Counted from the stretch's first letter, positions 47,244 to 59,773 are shown. The stretch is DNA of 64,000 nucleotides from Schlesneria paludicola DSM 18645 (GCF_000255655.1 NZ_JH636437.1:248353-312352), one strand, 5' to 3'. Translations and numbers: made by a program. The notes: generated by a model from the sequence alone, not told the origin.

Positions 47244-47729
47244 CAGCCTTGCTAGCAGGGACGAATTATCCAAGTTCGCCCCGCCCCGTCAAGCGAAACG
47301 AATCGTCACTAACGATCGTTCTGCTCGACTTCTCTTACTTTTCGACGCCCGGTCGGCGTTGCCGCCTTCCGTTGCCGTAGATCAACATCGCATCCCCGTG
47401 ATGAAGGTGCGCCCATAAGTTGTGTGTGTTAAACATCTTACAGCAACGTTTTCTCGGTGGGTCTCTGCCGCGTGTTGTTATCGGTCAACATCGTCGTTGG
47501 CTCGCGAAATCCCCCGACGGCGTTCAAAACATTTTTGAAAATAATCCCTAAGCCTCTGAATCGTCGACAGTTGGGACCTTTGCATCGACAGAAGTGTCAA
47601 GAAACTTGAACAGTTCGTCACATTTGGCATTCAGGCTGCTTTACACCTGACCATCATCCGAAACGCAACGTTCAGCAAACTGAACGCTGGGCCAAACAAC
47701 ACAGCAGTCTCCAGAAAGGACCGCGAAAC
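47244..47729. other. Gene-free stretch upstream of the pilin pair
   Basis: No gene, but a candidate sigma-54 promoter lies near its 3' end (listed separately). AT-richer sequence (ACATTTTTGAAAATAATCCC) at about 47529-47548 could bind nucleoid proteins or activators. Confidence 0.6.
47624..47640 (+). promoter_or_regulatory. Candidate sigma-54 (-24/-12) promoter for the pilin genes
   Basis: TTGGCATTCAGGCTGCT has the diagnostic GG at 47626-47627 and GC at 47638-47639 separated by exactly 10 bases. It matches the consensus YTGGCACGRNNNTTGCW at most defined positions. It ends 90 bases before the first pilin ATG at 47730. Transcription of type IV pilins by sigma-54 is known in other bacteria. Confidence 0.55.
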
Positions 47730-48047
47730 ATGTCAGCTCTCTTCAACAGCCTGATGAACGACGAAGCCGGTTTCATTATCTCTGCCGAATTGGTTCTTGT
47801 CGCCAGTATTGCGGTCCTCGCCATGATCGTCGGCCTTTCCGAAGTCGCCTTGAACGTGGCCAATGAACTCGAAGACGTCGGTTCCTCGTTCGGTTCGGTG
47901 ACTCAAAGTTATTACGTCAACGGTCTGACCGGACACATGGGAAACACTGGTGGTAGCTGCTTCACCGACAAGGTCGACTTCTGCGACAACACCTGTGACG
48001 TCTGTGGCAGCAACGATCGCACCGGTGAAGGTGCACTGGCTCACTGA
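47730..48047 (+). CDS. Flp-like pilin, copy 1
   Basis: A 105-residue protein. MSALFNSLMNDEAGFIISAE followed by LVLVASIAVLAMIVGLSEVA is a pilin-type N-terminus: a short basic-poor leader, Glu residue near the start of a long hydrophobic helix. The head domain ends with a Cys-rich segment. Length and layout match the small Flp-like proteins common in planctomycetes. It would be processed and assembled into a Tad-type pilus, though no Tad assembly genes are adjacent. Tandem with an almost identical second copy. Confidence 0.85.
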   Translation: MSALFNSLMNDEAGFIISAELVLVASIAVLAMIVGLSEVALNVANELEDVGSSFGSVTQSYYVNGLTGHMGNTGGSCFTDKVDFCDNTCDVCGSNDRTGEGALAH

Positions 48048-48094
48048 TCTCAAGCCTTGAATCACCCGGCACTGAGCTCCCTGTTTCTGATTTC

Positions 48095-48113
48095 AAGCGG
48101 CTGTTCGCCGCTT
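48095..48113. other. Hairpin between the pilin genes
   Basis: AAGCGGC (48095-48101) and GCCGCTT (48107-48113) pair perfectly around TGTTC, with no T-run. It could stabilise or process a shared pilin transcript rather than end it. Confidence 0.45.
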
Positions 48114-48189
48114 CGCAATGAATTCTTGATTCGACACTGACAAACACAACTTCCAAAACGCTGATAACACAACATAAGAAAGACCTAAC

Positions 48190-48507
48190 ATGAACGCACT
48201 TTTCGCCAACCTGATGAACGATGAAGCCGGTTTCATTATCTCTGCCGAATTGGTCCTGGTCGCCAGCATCGCCGTCCTCGCCATGATCGTTGGACTCTCG
48301 GAAGTCGCCTTGAATGTTGCCAACGAGCTTGAAGACGTCGGTTCCTCGTTCGGTTCAGTGACGCAAAGCTACTACGTCAACGGACTGACCGGACACATGG
48401 GAAACACCGGTGGTAGCAGCTTCACCGACAAGGTCGACTTCTGTGACAACACCTGCGACGTCTGTGCCAACAACGATCGCACCGGTGAAGGTGCTCTGGC
48501 TCACTAA
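48190..48507 (+). CDS. Flp-like pilin, copy 2
   Basis: A 105-residue near-copy of the upstream pilin; both have the same hydrophobic helix and the same middle. It differs at a few places: Asn-Ala-Leu-Phe-Ala-Asn near the N-terminus, Ser replacing Cys in the GGSC position, and Ala-Asn replacing Gly-Ser near the C-terminus. No promoter of its own was recognised, so it probably shares the sigma-54 promoter. Followed by a strong terminator. Confidence 0.85.
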   Translation: MNALFANLMNDEAGFIISAELVLVASIAVLAMIVGLSEVALNVANELEDVGSSFGSVTQSYYVNGLTGHMGNTGGSSFTDKVDFCDNTCDVCANNDRTGEGALAH

Positions 48508-48550
48508 GCCGAACTCGATCAGCAACGCTGAACTTGAATGATCACCAGAC

Positions 48551-48582
48551 AGCCCGGCTCAACCCGGGCTGATTTTTTTCTT
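48551..48582 (+). terminator. Rho-independent terminator after the pilins
   Basis: AGCCCGG (48551-48557) pairs with CCGGGCT (48564-48570), followed by GATTTTTTTCTTT. A textbook terminator for the pilin operon. Confidence 0.85.
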
Positions 48583-48592
48583 TGACCCGTTT

Positions 48593-48699
48593 TCTGTGTT
48601 TCCGTGCCTCCCTCACCACCACTGGACCCACATGGACGTCTTGCGTACATCGGGTGCATGCTGGTAGCAAGGGAGGCACAGAGGCACGGAGACACAGAG
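48593..48699. repeat. Dispersed repeat with CTGTGTTTCCGTGCCTC-like arms
   Basis: The arm TCTGTGTTTCCGTGCCTCCC (48593-48612) is largely complementary to the sequence at 48671-48699, which reads GGGAGGCACAGAGGCACGG and GACACAGA. The two enclose about 60 bases. The motif GTCTCCGTGCCTC is a repeat family I recall from many bacterial genomes. Confidence 0.6.
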
Positions 48700-48720
48700 T
48701 TAAAACAATTGCAATTTTTG

Positions 48721-49635
48721 TTAGTGCTTGCGGGCCGGCAATACGGACTTTGGTAGCTTGCATACCATGGTGTAGGCGGGGTCGAACATATTGCCCAGGT
48801 CGTAACGCACACACTGGCTCAACAGCAGATTTGCGCCGACGGCGTCCAGGCCATAGTCCTGTTCCAGCCACCGTAGCATCTCGGTGGTCGCATGTTGCAG
48901 GCACTGATCCAGCGGACGTGCATTACCGACCGTAAAAATGAAATCCTGATTCTCGCCCCGCGGCCAGCCGATCGTCTTTGTCTTCAACACGCTCAGCGTC
49001 ACGGTGACAGACATCGAGATTTCGATCCCTGTTCCGGCAATCTCCCCGTCTCCCTGTGCCGCATGTCCGTCGCCCAGGAAGAACAAGGCGCCCGGTTCGA
49101 AGACTGGAAAGTAGACCGTCGTCCCGGCAACGAAACCCCGGTAATCCATGTTGCCGCCATGTTCACCCGACGTCGCGGTGAAGATCGCCTGCTGACGAAA
49201 TGGAGCCACCCCGAAGCAGCCGAGCATCGGTTCGAGCGGAATTGTCAGTCGTCCGATTGTCGAAGTTGGTGCGATCAGTGTTGCCGTGCCGTCGTCGTGG
49301 TTGATGGCCCATTCGGCCAGAGGCGTTTCTGGCAACTGTTTGACGTAGGTCGGATCAACGACATTCGGAGCCACCACCGAACGTGCCCATCCCGTCGGGC
49401 GATTGGGGCGGATTTGATCGAGCCGCACCACCAGCGTGTCGCCCGGTTCCGCCCCCTCAACATGGAACGGCCCTGTTTGCGGATTGCCGCGCGGAGTTAC
49501 GGTTACGCCGTGCTCATCACCCCCGGCCGCATCGACCGTGGTGGTGGTGAGTGTGTCACCGCTTTTCAGCCGCAGCACCGGTTCATAAGGGCCCAGTGCC
49601 CGGTAATACTGAGTTGGCACAAACTGGTGATGCAT
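48721..49635 (-). CDS. Acetamidase/formamidase family protein
   Basis: A 304-residue FmdA/AmdA-type enzyme. Family features are GNPQTGPFHVEGAEPGDTLV, HDDGTATLIAPTST, IPLEPMLGCFGVAP, GEHGGNMDYRGFVAGTTV and LFFLGDGHAAQGDGEIAG. It hydrolyses formamide or acetamide to ammonia and the acid in the cytoplasm. It lies 6 bases downstream of the DUF1552 gene on the same strand, but the two are probably functionally unrelated. Confidence 0.93.
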   Translation of the reverse strand: MHHQFVPTQYYRALGPYEPVLRLKSGDTLTTTTVDAAGGDEHGVTVTPRGNPQTGPFHVEGAEPGDTLVVRLDQIRPNRPTGWARSVVAPNVVDPTYVKQLPETPLAEWAINHDDGTATLIAPTSTIGRLTIPLEPMLGCFGVAPFRQQAIFTATSGEHGGNMDYRGFVAGTTVYFPVFEPGALFFLGDGHAAQGDGEIAGTGIEISMSVTVTLSVLKTKTIGWPRGENQDFIFTVGNARPLDQCLQHATTEMLRWLEQDYGLDAVGANLLLSQCVRYDLGNMFDPAYTMVCKLPKSVLPARKH

Positions 49636-49641
49636 GATCCC

Positions 49642-51012
49642 TCACGCGGTCAGTCGGTCGAGGCGTCCTGTGCTGTCACCGATCTGCTCAATTCCCTCGC
49701 CCACGCCCATGCGATCGAGCATTGACAGGAACAGGTTATTCATCGGGGTATTCTCGGGGTAAACGAGATGTCGGTTCGCGACAATCGAGCCCGAACCGGT
49801 CCCCGCGAGCAGAATCGGTAGTTCGTTGTGGTTGTGCGCATCTCCATCGGAAATGGCGGAACCGTAAACGATCATCGAATGATCGAGAATGCTGCCATCG
49901 CCTTCGGGCGTGTTCTTCAATCGCTCGAGGAATCGCGCGAAGTGCGAGACCAAATAGGCATCGATCTTTCTGAGTCCCGCGAGCCAGTCTTCCTTTTTCT
50001 GATGATGCGACAGATGGTGATGCCCGTCGTTGACGCCGACCATCGGATAGCTGCGATTGCTGCCTTCATTGGCAAGCATGAATGTGGCGACGCGCGTCGT
50101 ATCCGTCTCAAACGCGAGCGCCAGCAGGTCAAACATCAGCCGGATATGTTCGTCGAGATCCTTCGGAACGCTGGTGGGCAGGGCGATCTGAGGCACCTTT
50201 TGTTCGGTCTGATCGGCACGAGACCGAGCGATCCGGACTTCGATTTCACGCACGCTGGTGAAGTACTCATCCAGCTTGCGGCGATCGGTCTGACCCAACT
50301 TCGTTGACAGTTTTGCCGCGTCATCGCCGACTGCGTCGAGGATGCTTTTGCGATAGAAATCTCGCTTCTGCTGGTTCTTGACCGACTCGCGATCACGGGC
50401 GGAACCAAACAAGCGCTCGAACACCAGCTTGGGGTTGATCTCTTTCGACATCGGCGTGGTCGGCGTCTTCCAAGAAATGTTGTTGGAGTACGCGCAGCTA
50501 TAGCCCGAATCGCATTGTCCTGCGTTCCGGCCGCCTTCCGTGCCGATTTCCAGCGACGGCAACTTTGTCATCGCTCCGATGCGTTCAGCGGCAACCTGAT
50601 CGATCGAGATCCCCGCGCGAATGTCCGCTCCGTCGGTTTTCACCGGATGAGCGCCCGTCAGAAACGCGGCCGCGGATCGTGCGTGGTCGCCGGGGCCATC
50701 GCCCTTCGGGTGTGCGTTGTCCTGAGCCAGGCCGCTCATCACACACAAGCGATCTTTGACATTTTCCAGCGATTGCAGTGTGGGCGAAAGCTGCCAGTCC
50801 GTTCCGTCACTCGTCGGTTTCCAATCGGGGATGACCACCCCGTTCGGAACGAACACAAACGCCATGCGAGTCGGAGCATTCGTGGCCCCCGCAGCCCAGC
50901 CGTTGGAGGGCATCATGCCATTCAGCAGCGGCAAGCCAAGCGTGACACCAGTGCCTTTGAGAAACAGACGTCGTGGAAGTTTGGGTTGATCGCTCAAAGT
51001 ATCCCTCTGCAT
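49642..51012 (-). CDS. DUF1552 family protein with Tat signal
   Basis: A 456-residue protein from the ATG at 51012; a TTG at 51027 adds 5 residues. PRRLFLKGTGVTLGLPLL is a twin-arginine signal. The DUF1552 body contains MAFVFVPNGVVIPDW, HARSAAAFLTGAHPV, SLEIGTEGGRNAGQCDSGY, GVNDGHHHLSHHQ and GSAISDGDAHNHNELPILLA. DUF1552 proteins usually pair with DUF1592-type cytochrome proteins in planctomycetes, forming an envelope oxidation or degradation unit of unknown substrate. Here the partner is upstream beyond one gene. Confidence 0.92.
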   Translation of the reverse strand: MQRDTLSDQPKLPRRLFLKGTGVTLGLPLLNGMMPSNGWAAGATNAPTRMAFVFVPNGVVIPDWKPTSDGTDWQLSPTLQSLENVKDRLCVMSGLAQDNAHPKGDGPGDHARSAAAFLTGAHPVKTDGADIRAGISIDQVAAERIGAMTKLPSLEIGTEGGRNAGQCDSGYSCAYSNNISWKTPTTPMSKEINPKLVFERLFGSARDRESVKNQQKRDFYRKSILDAVGDDAAKLSTKLGQTDRRKLDEYFTSVREIEVRIARSRADQTEQKVPQIALPTSVPKDLDEHIRLMFDLLALAFETDTTRVATFMLANEGSNRSYPMVGVNDGHHHLSHHQKKEDWLAGLRKIDAYLVSHFARFLERLKNTPEGDGSILDHSMIVYGSAISDGDAHNHNELPILLAGTGSGSIVANRHLVYPENTPMNNLFLSMLDRMGVGEGIEQIGDSTGRLDRLTA

Positions 51013-51374
51013 CACAAGTACGCTCAAACGGTGAAACGCTCTATCACATCAAAGATAATCGATTTAACAACTTCTGGAAATCAGTAGGAATGACACACGG
51101 ACCTGAATTCTTGGACAATTCGGAAGGCCGACGGGGACTCGATGTCAAAAAACGAAAAGCGAATCAGCGGTTAGTTCTACCGAATGCCGTGGCAGGAAAA
51201 ACAGGCGGATCTTATTTGCCGAAAATAGTTTACGTAATTCATTGCCAACGACCGTTCTCCCTGAGAAGGGGGCTGTCGTTGCGCATTCCGGCCTGGTCTT
51301 ATGAAGCAGATGTTCAGGTTCGCGTGTTGCCGGCGGTGCCAACAGCACGCGAGTCCTGAATTCCGGATGATTAA
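51013..51374. other. Gene-free stretch with weak hairpin
   Basis: No supportable gene. CAACGAC at 51246-51252 and GTCGTTG at 51275-51281 form a stem with partial inner pairing, without a T-run; it may be a terminator-like or REP-like element. Confidence 0.4.
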
Positions 51375-52322
51375 TTACTCGGCAACGTCACCATCTTTGC
51401 GGCGATCAAGGCGCTTTCCGCGTTGGTCGTCGAAGACTTGGCGTTTGTTCTTTCGCTTTGCACCGCCACTTGCTGCACCGCCGAAGCGTTGCCCGCCACC
51501 GGCACCACCGCCGTAGCCGCCACCACTGAACTGGCCGCCTTGAGCACCGCCACCATAGCCACCACCACCGGCGGCGTCGCGATTGCCGTAGCCGCCGCCA
51601 CCGGTATTGCCACCTTCAGTCGAACCGAATTGGCGTCGTGGGGGTCGGCTGTAGCTACCGTACTGGCCGCCGCCACCGCCGCCTCCGCCATATTGGCCTT
51701 GGCCACCGCCACCATATTGTCCGCCACCACCACCGCCGTACTGGCCACCCTGTTGTCCGCCATACTGACCCCCGCCTTCGGGGAATCGTTGACGAGGACG
51801 GTATTCCGTTGGACCACCCTGTTGATCGGCCTGGAAAGGCCGACGAGGTGGTCGCGAGTACTGTTCGCGCTGGCCAGCGTCTTCTGCGGGGGCAGGGGCC
51901 GGGGCCGGTACTTTGGCGAACTCCGTCCGTGCCTTCTGCTGCTGCACGGCAGGGGCGTCTTGTCCGCGCAGCCAGTTTGCCACGGCGTCACGCAGGAAAC
52001 GCCATTCCCCGCCGATATTCTTCCCGGGCAGGTTCTGTTCCTTGATGACACGGCGAGCCGCTGCCGGAGAAACCTTCAGGTATTCCGCAAGCTCTTCCAG
52101 CGTCAAAACGTCCAAGGGGTCGAGTCCGAAAATGTCGTTCGGCGTCAGATCCCCATCGAGCGACTCTTCATCGTCGTCGCTGTCGACGAATTCTTCCGAG
52201 CTCATTCCCTCGCCATCATCCATCAGTTCATCATCGCTCTCGCCTTCGTACGACGCTTCTTCGAGCGCCGCGTTGACCACAGCGGAATCATCTTCAATCA
52301 GGTTGTCGTTTTCTTCTGTCAC
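51375..52322 (-). CDS. Excisionase-type HTH protein with Gly/Tyr/Gln-rich tail
   Basis: A 315-residue protein, started at GTG at 52322 because GAAGGA lies 6 bases upstream and the alternative ATG at 52424 has none. An acidic N-terminus (about 9-66) is followed by a MerR/excisionase-like HTH at about 74-119 (DVLTLEELAEYLKVSPAAAR, IGGEWRFLRDAVANWLRG). After a linker, residues about 183-296 are made of GGQYGGG- and GGYGG-type repeats with RPPRR boxes, and the C-terminus is Lys/Arg-rich. DNA binding is inferred from the HTH; the tail resembles RGG/prion-like disordered regions that promote phase separation or RNA binding. Confidence 0.8.
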   Translation of the reverse strand: MTEENDNLIEDDSAVVNAALEEASYEGESDDELMDDGEGMSSEEFVDSDDDEESLDGDLTPNDIFGLDPLDVLTLEELAEYLKVSPAAARRVIKEQNLPGKNIGGEWRFLRDAVANWLRGQDAPAVQQQKARTEFAKVPAPAPAPAEDAGQREQYSRPPRRPFQADQQGGPTEYRPRQRFPEGGGQYGGQQGGQYGGGGGGQYGGGGQGQYGGGGGGGGQYGSYSRPPRRQFGSTEGGNTGGGGYGNRDAAGGGGYGGGAQGGQFSGGGYGGGAGGGQRFGGAASGGAKRKNKRQVFDDQRGKRLDRRKDGDVAE

Positions 52323-52532
52323 TCGAAATCCTTCGTGTTTGCAGCGGATTGCTGCGAGTTCGCGCGGCCCGGATCGAGCCGGCTTGAGCGCTGTAAAGGC
52401 TGTACATTTCTGTCGTTCCATCATGGACGCGGATGTCGCATCAATGATGGAAACAGGAGACAGCGCGGCCTGTGTACGATGCCCTTGTGCGATGTCTGTC
52501 CAGTCCGATCGCGATCATGCAATCGATACGCG

Positions 52533-54914
<2,382 letters not shown>

Positions 54915-55670
54915 GGCAGACTCGCGGATACGTTGGCGGGATCGGTCAACAAGGCGGGCAAGAGCGAGGCATCCGGCAGACTTTTTCGTCGGCGCGAGTA
55001 TAAACCGCTGAAATCACTGAAGTCCAATCCTGATTGTTTACCGTTTGATGCGGGGACTTTCATCTTGAGTTTTTGGATCTGGTGAACAACGAGCACACCT
55101 TGCTTCGTTCTGAAATTTTTTGATCGCCTTGATTCTCTTGACCGACTTGCCTTGCAATCGGTTGTTGCGAATGGAGTTGCGGAAATTCGTTGAATTGAGC
55201 ATGTTGAGTGAATTGAACATCTTGGATCCTGCGTCAATCAGGCGTTTCGTCGCGTTTCGGCTGGCTTGATGCATCTCTCGATCCTCCGGGGATGTGTCGC
55301 ACACGTCGAGCACGCTCCTCTCCATGCAGTGCAGTTCAGTCTTGTTTTCGGACAGCGCCCTGTCAGCGCCGCGTGACCTGGAAACAGGATACGAATTCCT
55401 GCCGATCTGTCTTGATGAATCTCGTGTTTGTTTCCAAAGGTTTGGAAGGTGGGTGTTTTGCGACGCGTGCGGAATTGCGGACTCTTGCTCGATCACAGGA
55501 CGGTGACCGATGCTGGACCGGAAAAACTCAAGGCATTCGCGAGTCTGAGTTCTCTGTGGTCGACAAATTCAGAACGACCTCTGAAGGTCGCGGGAAGGAA
55601 ATGTCGCGACTTAATCGCCTCAGTCTGGCGGATACGGATATTACTGACAGATCCGGTGTCTCGCGGGCCG
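54915..55670. other. Gene-free stretch containing an LRR remnant
   Basis: No intact gene. The only recognisable content is the decayed LRR remnant listed separately. Confidence 0.6.
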
Positions 55671-55676
55671 TCAAAA
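55473..55676 (+). pseudogene. Decayed leucine-rich repeat remnant
   Basis: In one frame the DNA reads NCGLLLDHRTVTDAGPEKLK then AFASLSSLW, and after a frame change RLNRLSLADTDITD followed by GVSRA. These fit the planctomycete LRR pattern L-x-x-L-x-L-x-x-T-x-[VI]-TDAG closely. No start, no stop and at least one frameshift remain, so this is a fragment of a once larger LRR gene, or of an ankyrin-like LRR array. About two repeats are visible. Confidence 0.65.
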
Positions 55677-56840
55677 GCGGATTGACAAGCCGCTGCCAGT
55701 GAAGAGCGTGTTGATGTCGCCCCCCAGTCGTTCGCCGATCCGCGCGTCGAGTTGCACGTTGGGAGTGAGGTAGATGAACACCCCCATATCGCCAAAGTTT
55801 GATGCGCGATTATCCGATGCGTTGTTGCTGAAGAATGCGAACCACTCAACGAACGCCCCAACGCGTTTGGTGGCCTGAATCAACAGTGATGCGGACTGGT
55901 GCCATTGCGAACTGGAGTCTTCCCCGAGCACCGCCAACGGTCCTTCTTGAAGTGATCCGTCGATAATCCGCGTGGCGTCACGGGATTTGACGAAATCGAC
56001 TCCGGTACTCGCCTTCAGATAGAGCCAGCGGCGAAAGCCCCATCCGACGACCAGGTTGGCGGATGGTTGCACTGCATTGGCCGAGATCCCTCCCGTTCCC
56101 GTGGGAAGTGCTGCTCCGCCGACGAATGTGAGCATCGGCCGCCAATCGTCCTGCTGTAGCAGTTCATACTTGAAGCCCAGTTGCAGATCATCGCCGCCGA
56201 ATGTGGACGTCTTCAGGTTGGTTGACACGTCCGAAATATCGGTCATCACGTAGCCGTTCCACTTGATGCGAAACTCAAGTTCGTCCGTGATTCCAATGCG
56301 GGTCAACACTTCCGGAAGTTGGCGACGGGTGAGATGCAGGTCGTCAGCCGAAGTTTGTCGGAATGTGTACCCGCTTTCGATCACCGTCACGCCCTTGCCA
56401 ACCGAATAGGCGGCATCGGTAAAGTCGGGACGATCGGTGTTGACCAGATTGTAAAAATCCCATTCATCTGGGACCTCTTGTCCGAACAAGTTCGGTCGCA
56501 TGTTGTCCCACAGGCTGCCCGGCTGATGATAATCGAGCACGCGAATCCGTGGAAAATCGGCGGGATCACTGATGACGATTTGCCCATTTCCGTCAGGAAA
56601 ATACCGGATCGGCTTCTCGGCCCCGGAAGCACCTTCGCCCGATGCGTACGAACTGACCTTGTCGCTGTATCCAGGCGTGGAGATCAGATTGTATTGAACG
56701 TCTTGGATCACAGGACTCGATGACATCGCGAACGACGGAAAGTCCTGATCAGCTGAGTGAGCAATCCCCGTCAGAATCACGAAAGCGATGACGATCATCC
56801 CAATCTGGAACGATCGAATGACAACGAACAAAGTCGGCAT
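55671..56840 (-). CDS. Outer-membrane transporter-like protein (phenol MetA-pathway type)
   Basis: A 389-residue protein from the ATG at 56840. A hydrophobic signal (IGMIVIAFVILTGIAHS, then ADQD) precedes a beta-rich body with repeated aromatic-alternating strands: VNTDRPDFTDAAYSVGKGVT, LEFRIKWNGYVMTD, LQLGFKYELLQQDDWRPMLT, NLVVGWGFRRWLYLKASTG and FIYLTPNVQLDARIGERLGG. The ending GLSIRF with a terminal Phe is typical of outer-membrane barrels. The pattern recalls the MetA-like family PF13557. Its function is unknown. A small membrane protein lies upstream in the same direction. Confidence 0.75.
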   Translation of the reverse strand: MPTLFVVIRSFQIGMIVIAFVILTGIAHSADQDFPSFAMSSSPVIQDVQYNLISTPGYSDKVSSYASGEGASGAEKPIRYFPDGNGQIVISDPADFPRIRVLDYHQPGSLWDNMRPNLFGQEVPDEWDFYNLVNTDRPDFTDAAYSVGKGVTVIESGYTFRQTSADDLHLTRRQLPEVLTRIGITDELEFRIKWNGYVMTDISDVSTNLKTSTFGGDDLQLGFKYELLQQDDWRPMLTFVGGAALPTGTGGISANAVQPSANLVVGWGFRRWLYLKASTGVDFVKSRDATRIIDGSLQEGPLAVLGEDSSSQWHQSASLLIQATKRVGAFVEWFAFFSNNASDNRASNFGDMGVFIYLTPNVQLDARIGERLGGDINTLFTGSGLSIRF

Positions 56841-56914
56841 GGTAGACTCGCAATGAGACGGGCGCATGTCGTGCGCGGAATGAAACGAACTCGACGTGAG
56901 TTTGTGACATCCGT

Positions 56915-57256
56915 CTAGATGCGGAACAGGCAGGCCGACTTGTGCAACGAGGGTATCCCGGCGACGGTGCGACTTCTCTGCGGGGTGACACGCGTCCCAC
57001 GAACCGCAAGGCATGAGGAAACGTGCCGCGATGCCAGCGCGACGTATGTGCCTGCGTGCGAGATTCGAGTGGCGGATTGGCTGCGTAGAACGAACGTGCC
57101 TTCATCGGATTGATCCAGCATCCGAATCGACGTGGCGGAATCGGGTTCGTGGACGTCGAGCGTGAGTTTCATGCCAGACGTCGCCAACAGCAGCAGAACG
57201 GCGATGACGCTCAAAACAGCGCGATACGCACGAATGAATCTGCTGATGGAAGACAT
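56915..57256 (-). CDS. Small membrane or secreted protein, unknown
   Basis: A 113-residue candidate from the ATG at 57256. The N-terminal helix RAVLSVIAVLLLLATSGM is followed by LTLDVHEPDSATSIRMLDQS and a Ser/Arg-rich end. GAAGGTCG lies about 9 bases upstream. It sits 74 bases upstream of the outer-membrane gene on the same strand. No family is recognised; the longer frame to 57322 has no extra support. Confidence 0.45.
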   Translation of the reverse strand: MSSISRFIRAYRAVLSVIAVLLLLATSGMKLTLDVHEPDSATSIRMLDQSDEGTFVLRSQSATRISHAGTYVALASRHVSSCLAVRGTRVTPQRSRTVAGIPSLHKSACLFRI

Positions 57257-57809
57257 GACTGGGCGACCTTCGTCGTTCGCAATGAAGCTGTTTGGACCTG
57301 TTGAAAGAATTGGGGCTGGCACCCTCGCTATTCAAGTTGCCACAACGCGTTTGGATCGACGCAGCGACCGTCTTCGCGATTTCAACAGGTGTTCGACGCA
57401 CGGACGGTACTAAGGGGGCTATTGTCTGCCAAGACCAGTTTGAGAATCGCGTGAGACAGAAAATGCCCCATCAAGTGAGAAGAGAGGTCCATCGGCAAAC
57501 CCCGCCGCAGCAGCGAACGTTGCGAAATTTGACGTCGTGCAGGCCGCCATATCAAAAGACACGTGCGGGCGGGAAAGGATGTCGAATTCCACGCGCTGAT
57601 TGACGTTTCTCACGCAGCCCGATTCGGCTGTGTCATCGCGTGCAAAGACCAAGCACGCGATGCGTCAGAATTTGTGTCTCTTAAGGACGGACGGGTGATT
57701 GCATCACCGTTGAGATCACTTGATCAGCGCTCGCAAGTGTCTTCACACTCATTACATTCTGAGTGTGAATCATATCACGTTCGTAACACATCGAGCAGTC
57801 AGTCGAGCC

Positions 57810-57897
57810 TGTTGAAGTCAGGGGGACAGGCACTTTGGCGTTGACGATGTCATGGCATTTTTTAATCTGGCCGGAGCCAGTCCCCGTTGCTTCAACA
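57810..57897. repeat. REP-like palindrome, copy 3 (long form)
   Basis: Arms TGTTGAAGTCAGGGGGACAG and its partner ending CCCCGTTGCTTCAACA surround a longer centre. It aligns base by base with the copy at 58251. Confidence 0.8.
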
Positions 57898-58250
57898 GAC
57901 TGCTCGGGTTCGCACGCAATTCAGTGTGTTGAGAGGCTCTCACAGGACTCGGTATGCTGCCCGACTATTGAAACAGGGTGGACATATCACCGCAAAGCGG
58001 GCGTGTTCATGGGTTCACTGTGGCGTGTGAGTTCGTGAGAGTTGAGTGGGTATGTCAATCTCGCAATGACGATAAATCCTTGCGGATTACCACAGCAATT
58101 ATCACATAAATCTTTACTTCTCTATTGCATCCGAGTCAGGAGGATGTAAATATTGTTCAGGTGTTATTCATGTGTGTATCGCGTGAGCAATTTAGCATCC
58201 TGTTAATTCCAAGGTGTCATGCACCTGGTCACAAGCGGGCTTATCAGCCA

Positions 58251-58336
58251 TGTTGAATTCATGGGGATTGGCTCCGTGGTACCGCAATATCACGATGATT
58301 ATAGATCTGGTCGGACCAAGTCTCCGTTACTTCAAA
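58251..58336. repeat. REP-like palindrome, copy 4 (long form)
   Basis: TGTTGAATTCATGGGGATTG opens and CTCCGTTACTTCAAAA closes the element. It matches copy 3 in length and at most positions. Confidence 0.7.
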
Positions 58337-58708
58337 AGGCCGATGAGGAGTTCCTGACCTTCGTAGCCGCTCCTTCCATGAGGCGCCGTCGGTCTAAATT
58401 CTATAGGGAATCCGCAGTGCGAGGCGGCGATCCGTTCAAATGGAAGCCGCAATTAGCGCGCTGAGATAGGATCATGTTCCGCTCGTAACGGCGTTCATGA
58501 GTTGTCGCAATCCAGGCGACCGGAACGCTGACGTAAATGTTTCTGGTCCACGATACTGAGAAAAAAAGCACCTTACGTTGGTAACGATACGTCCAACATC
58601 AATATCTGCCAGAAGCGATTCAACATGATTGCACTGGTGGCATGCAAAAACGTCTCAATTTCCCGCCTTCAATCCCTCCCTCCATCCTTGTCAAAGGAGC
58701 CTCTCTCT

Positions 58709-59773
<1,065 letters not shown>

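Larger units (their letters stand above)
57257..58708. other. Gene-poor stretch with two REP-like copies
   Basis: About 1.45 kb without a convincing gene. Short frames such as 57292-57603, 57563-57844 and 58219-58464 show no family or signal. It holds two copies of the REP-like palindrome, and an AT-richer segment at about 58080-58200 that could carry regulatory sites for the downstream pseudopilin. Confidence 0.6.

Noticed and set aside
51480-51830. Repetitive CCGCCACC-type DNA resembling a CRISPR or tandem array
   Set aside because: The periodicity follows Gly-rich codons of the minus-strand protein; there are no regular repeat-spacer units.
58219-58464. An 81-residue plus-strand frame in the gene-poor stretch
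   Set aside because: It covers REP-like copy 4 and has no family features or signal.
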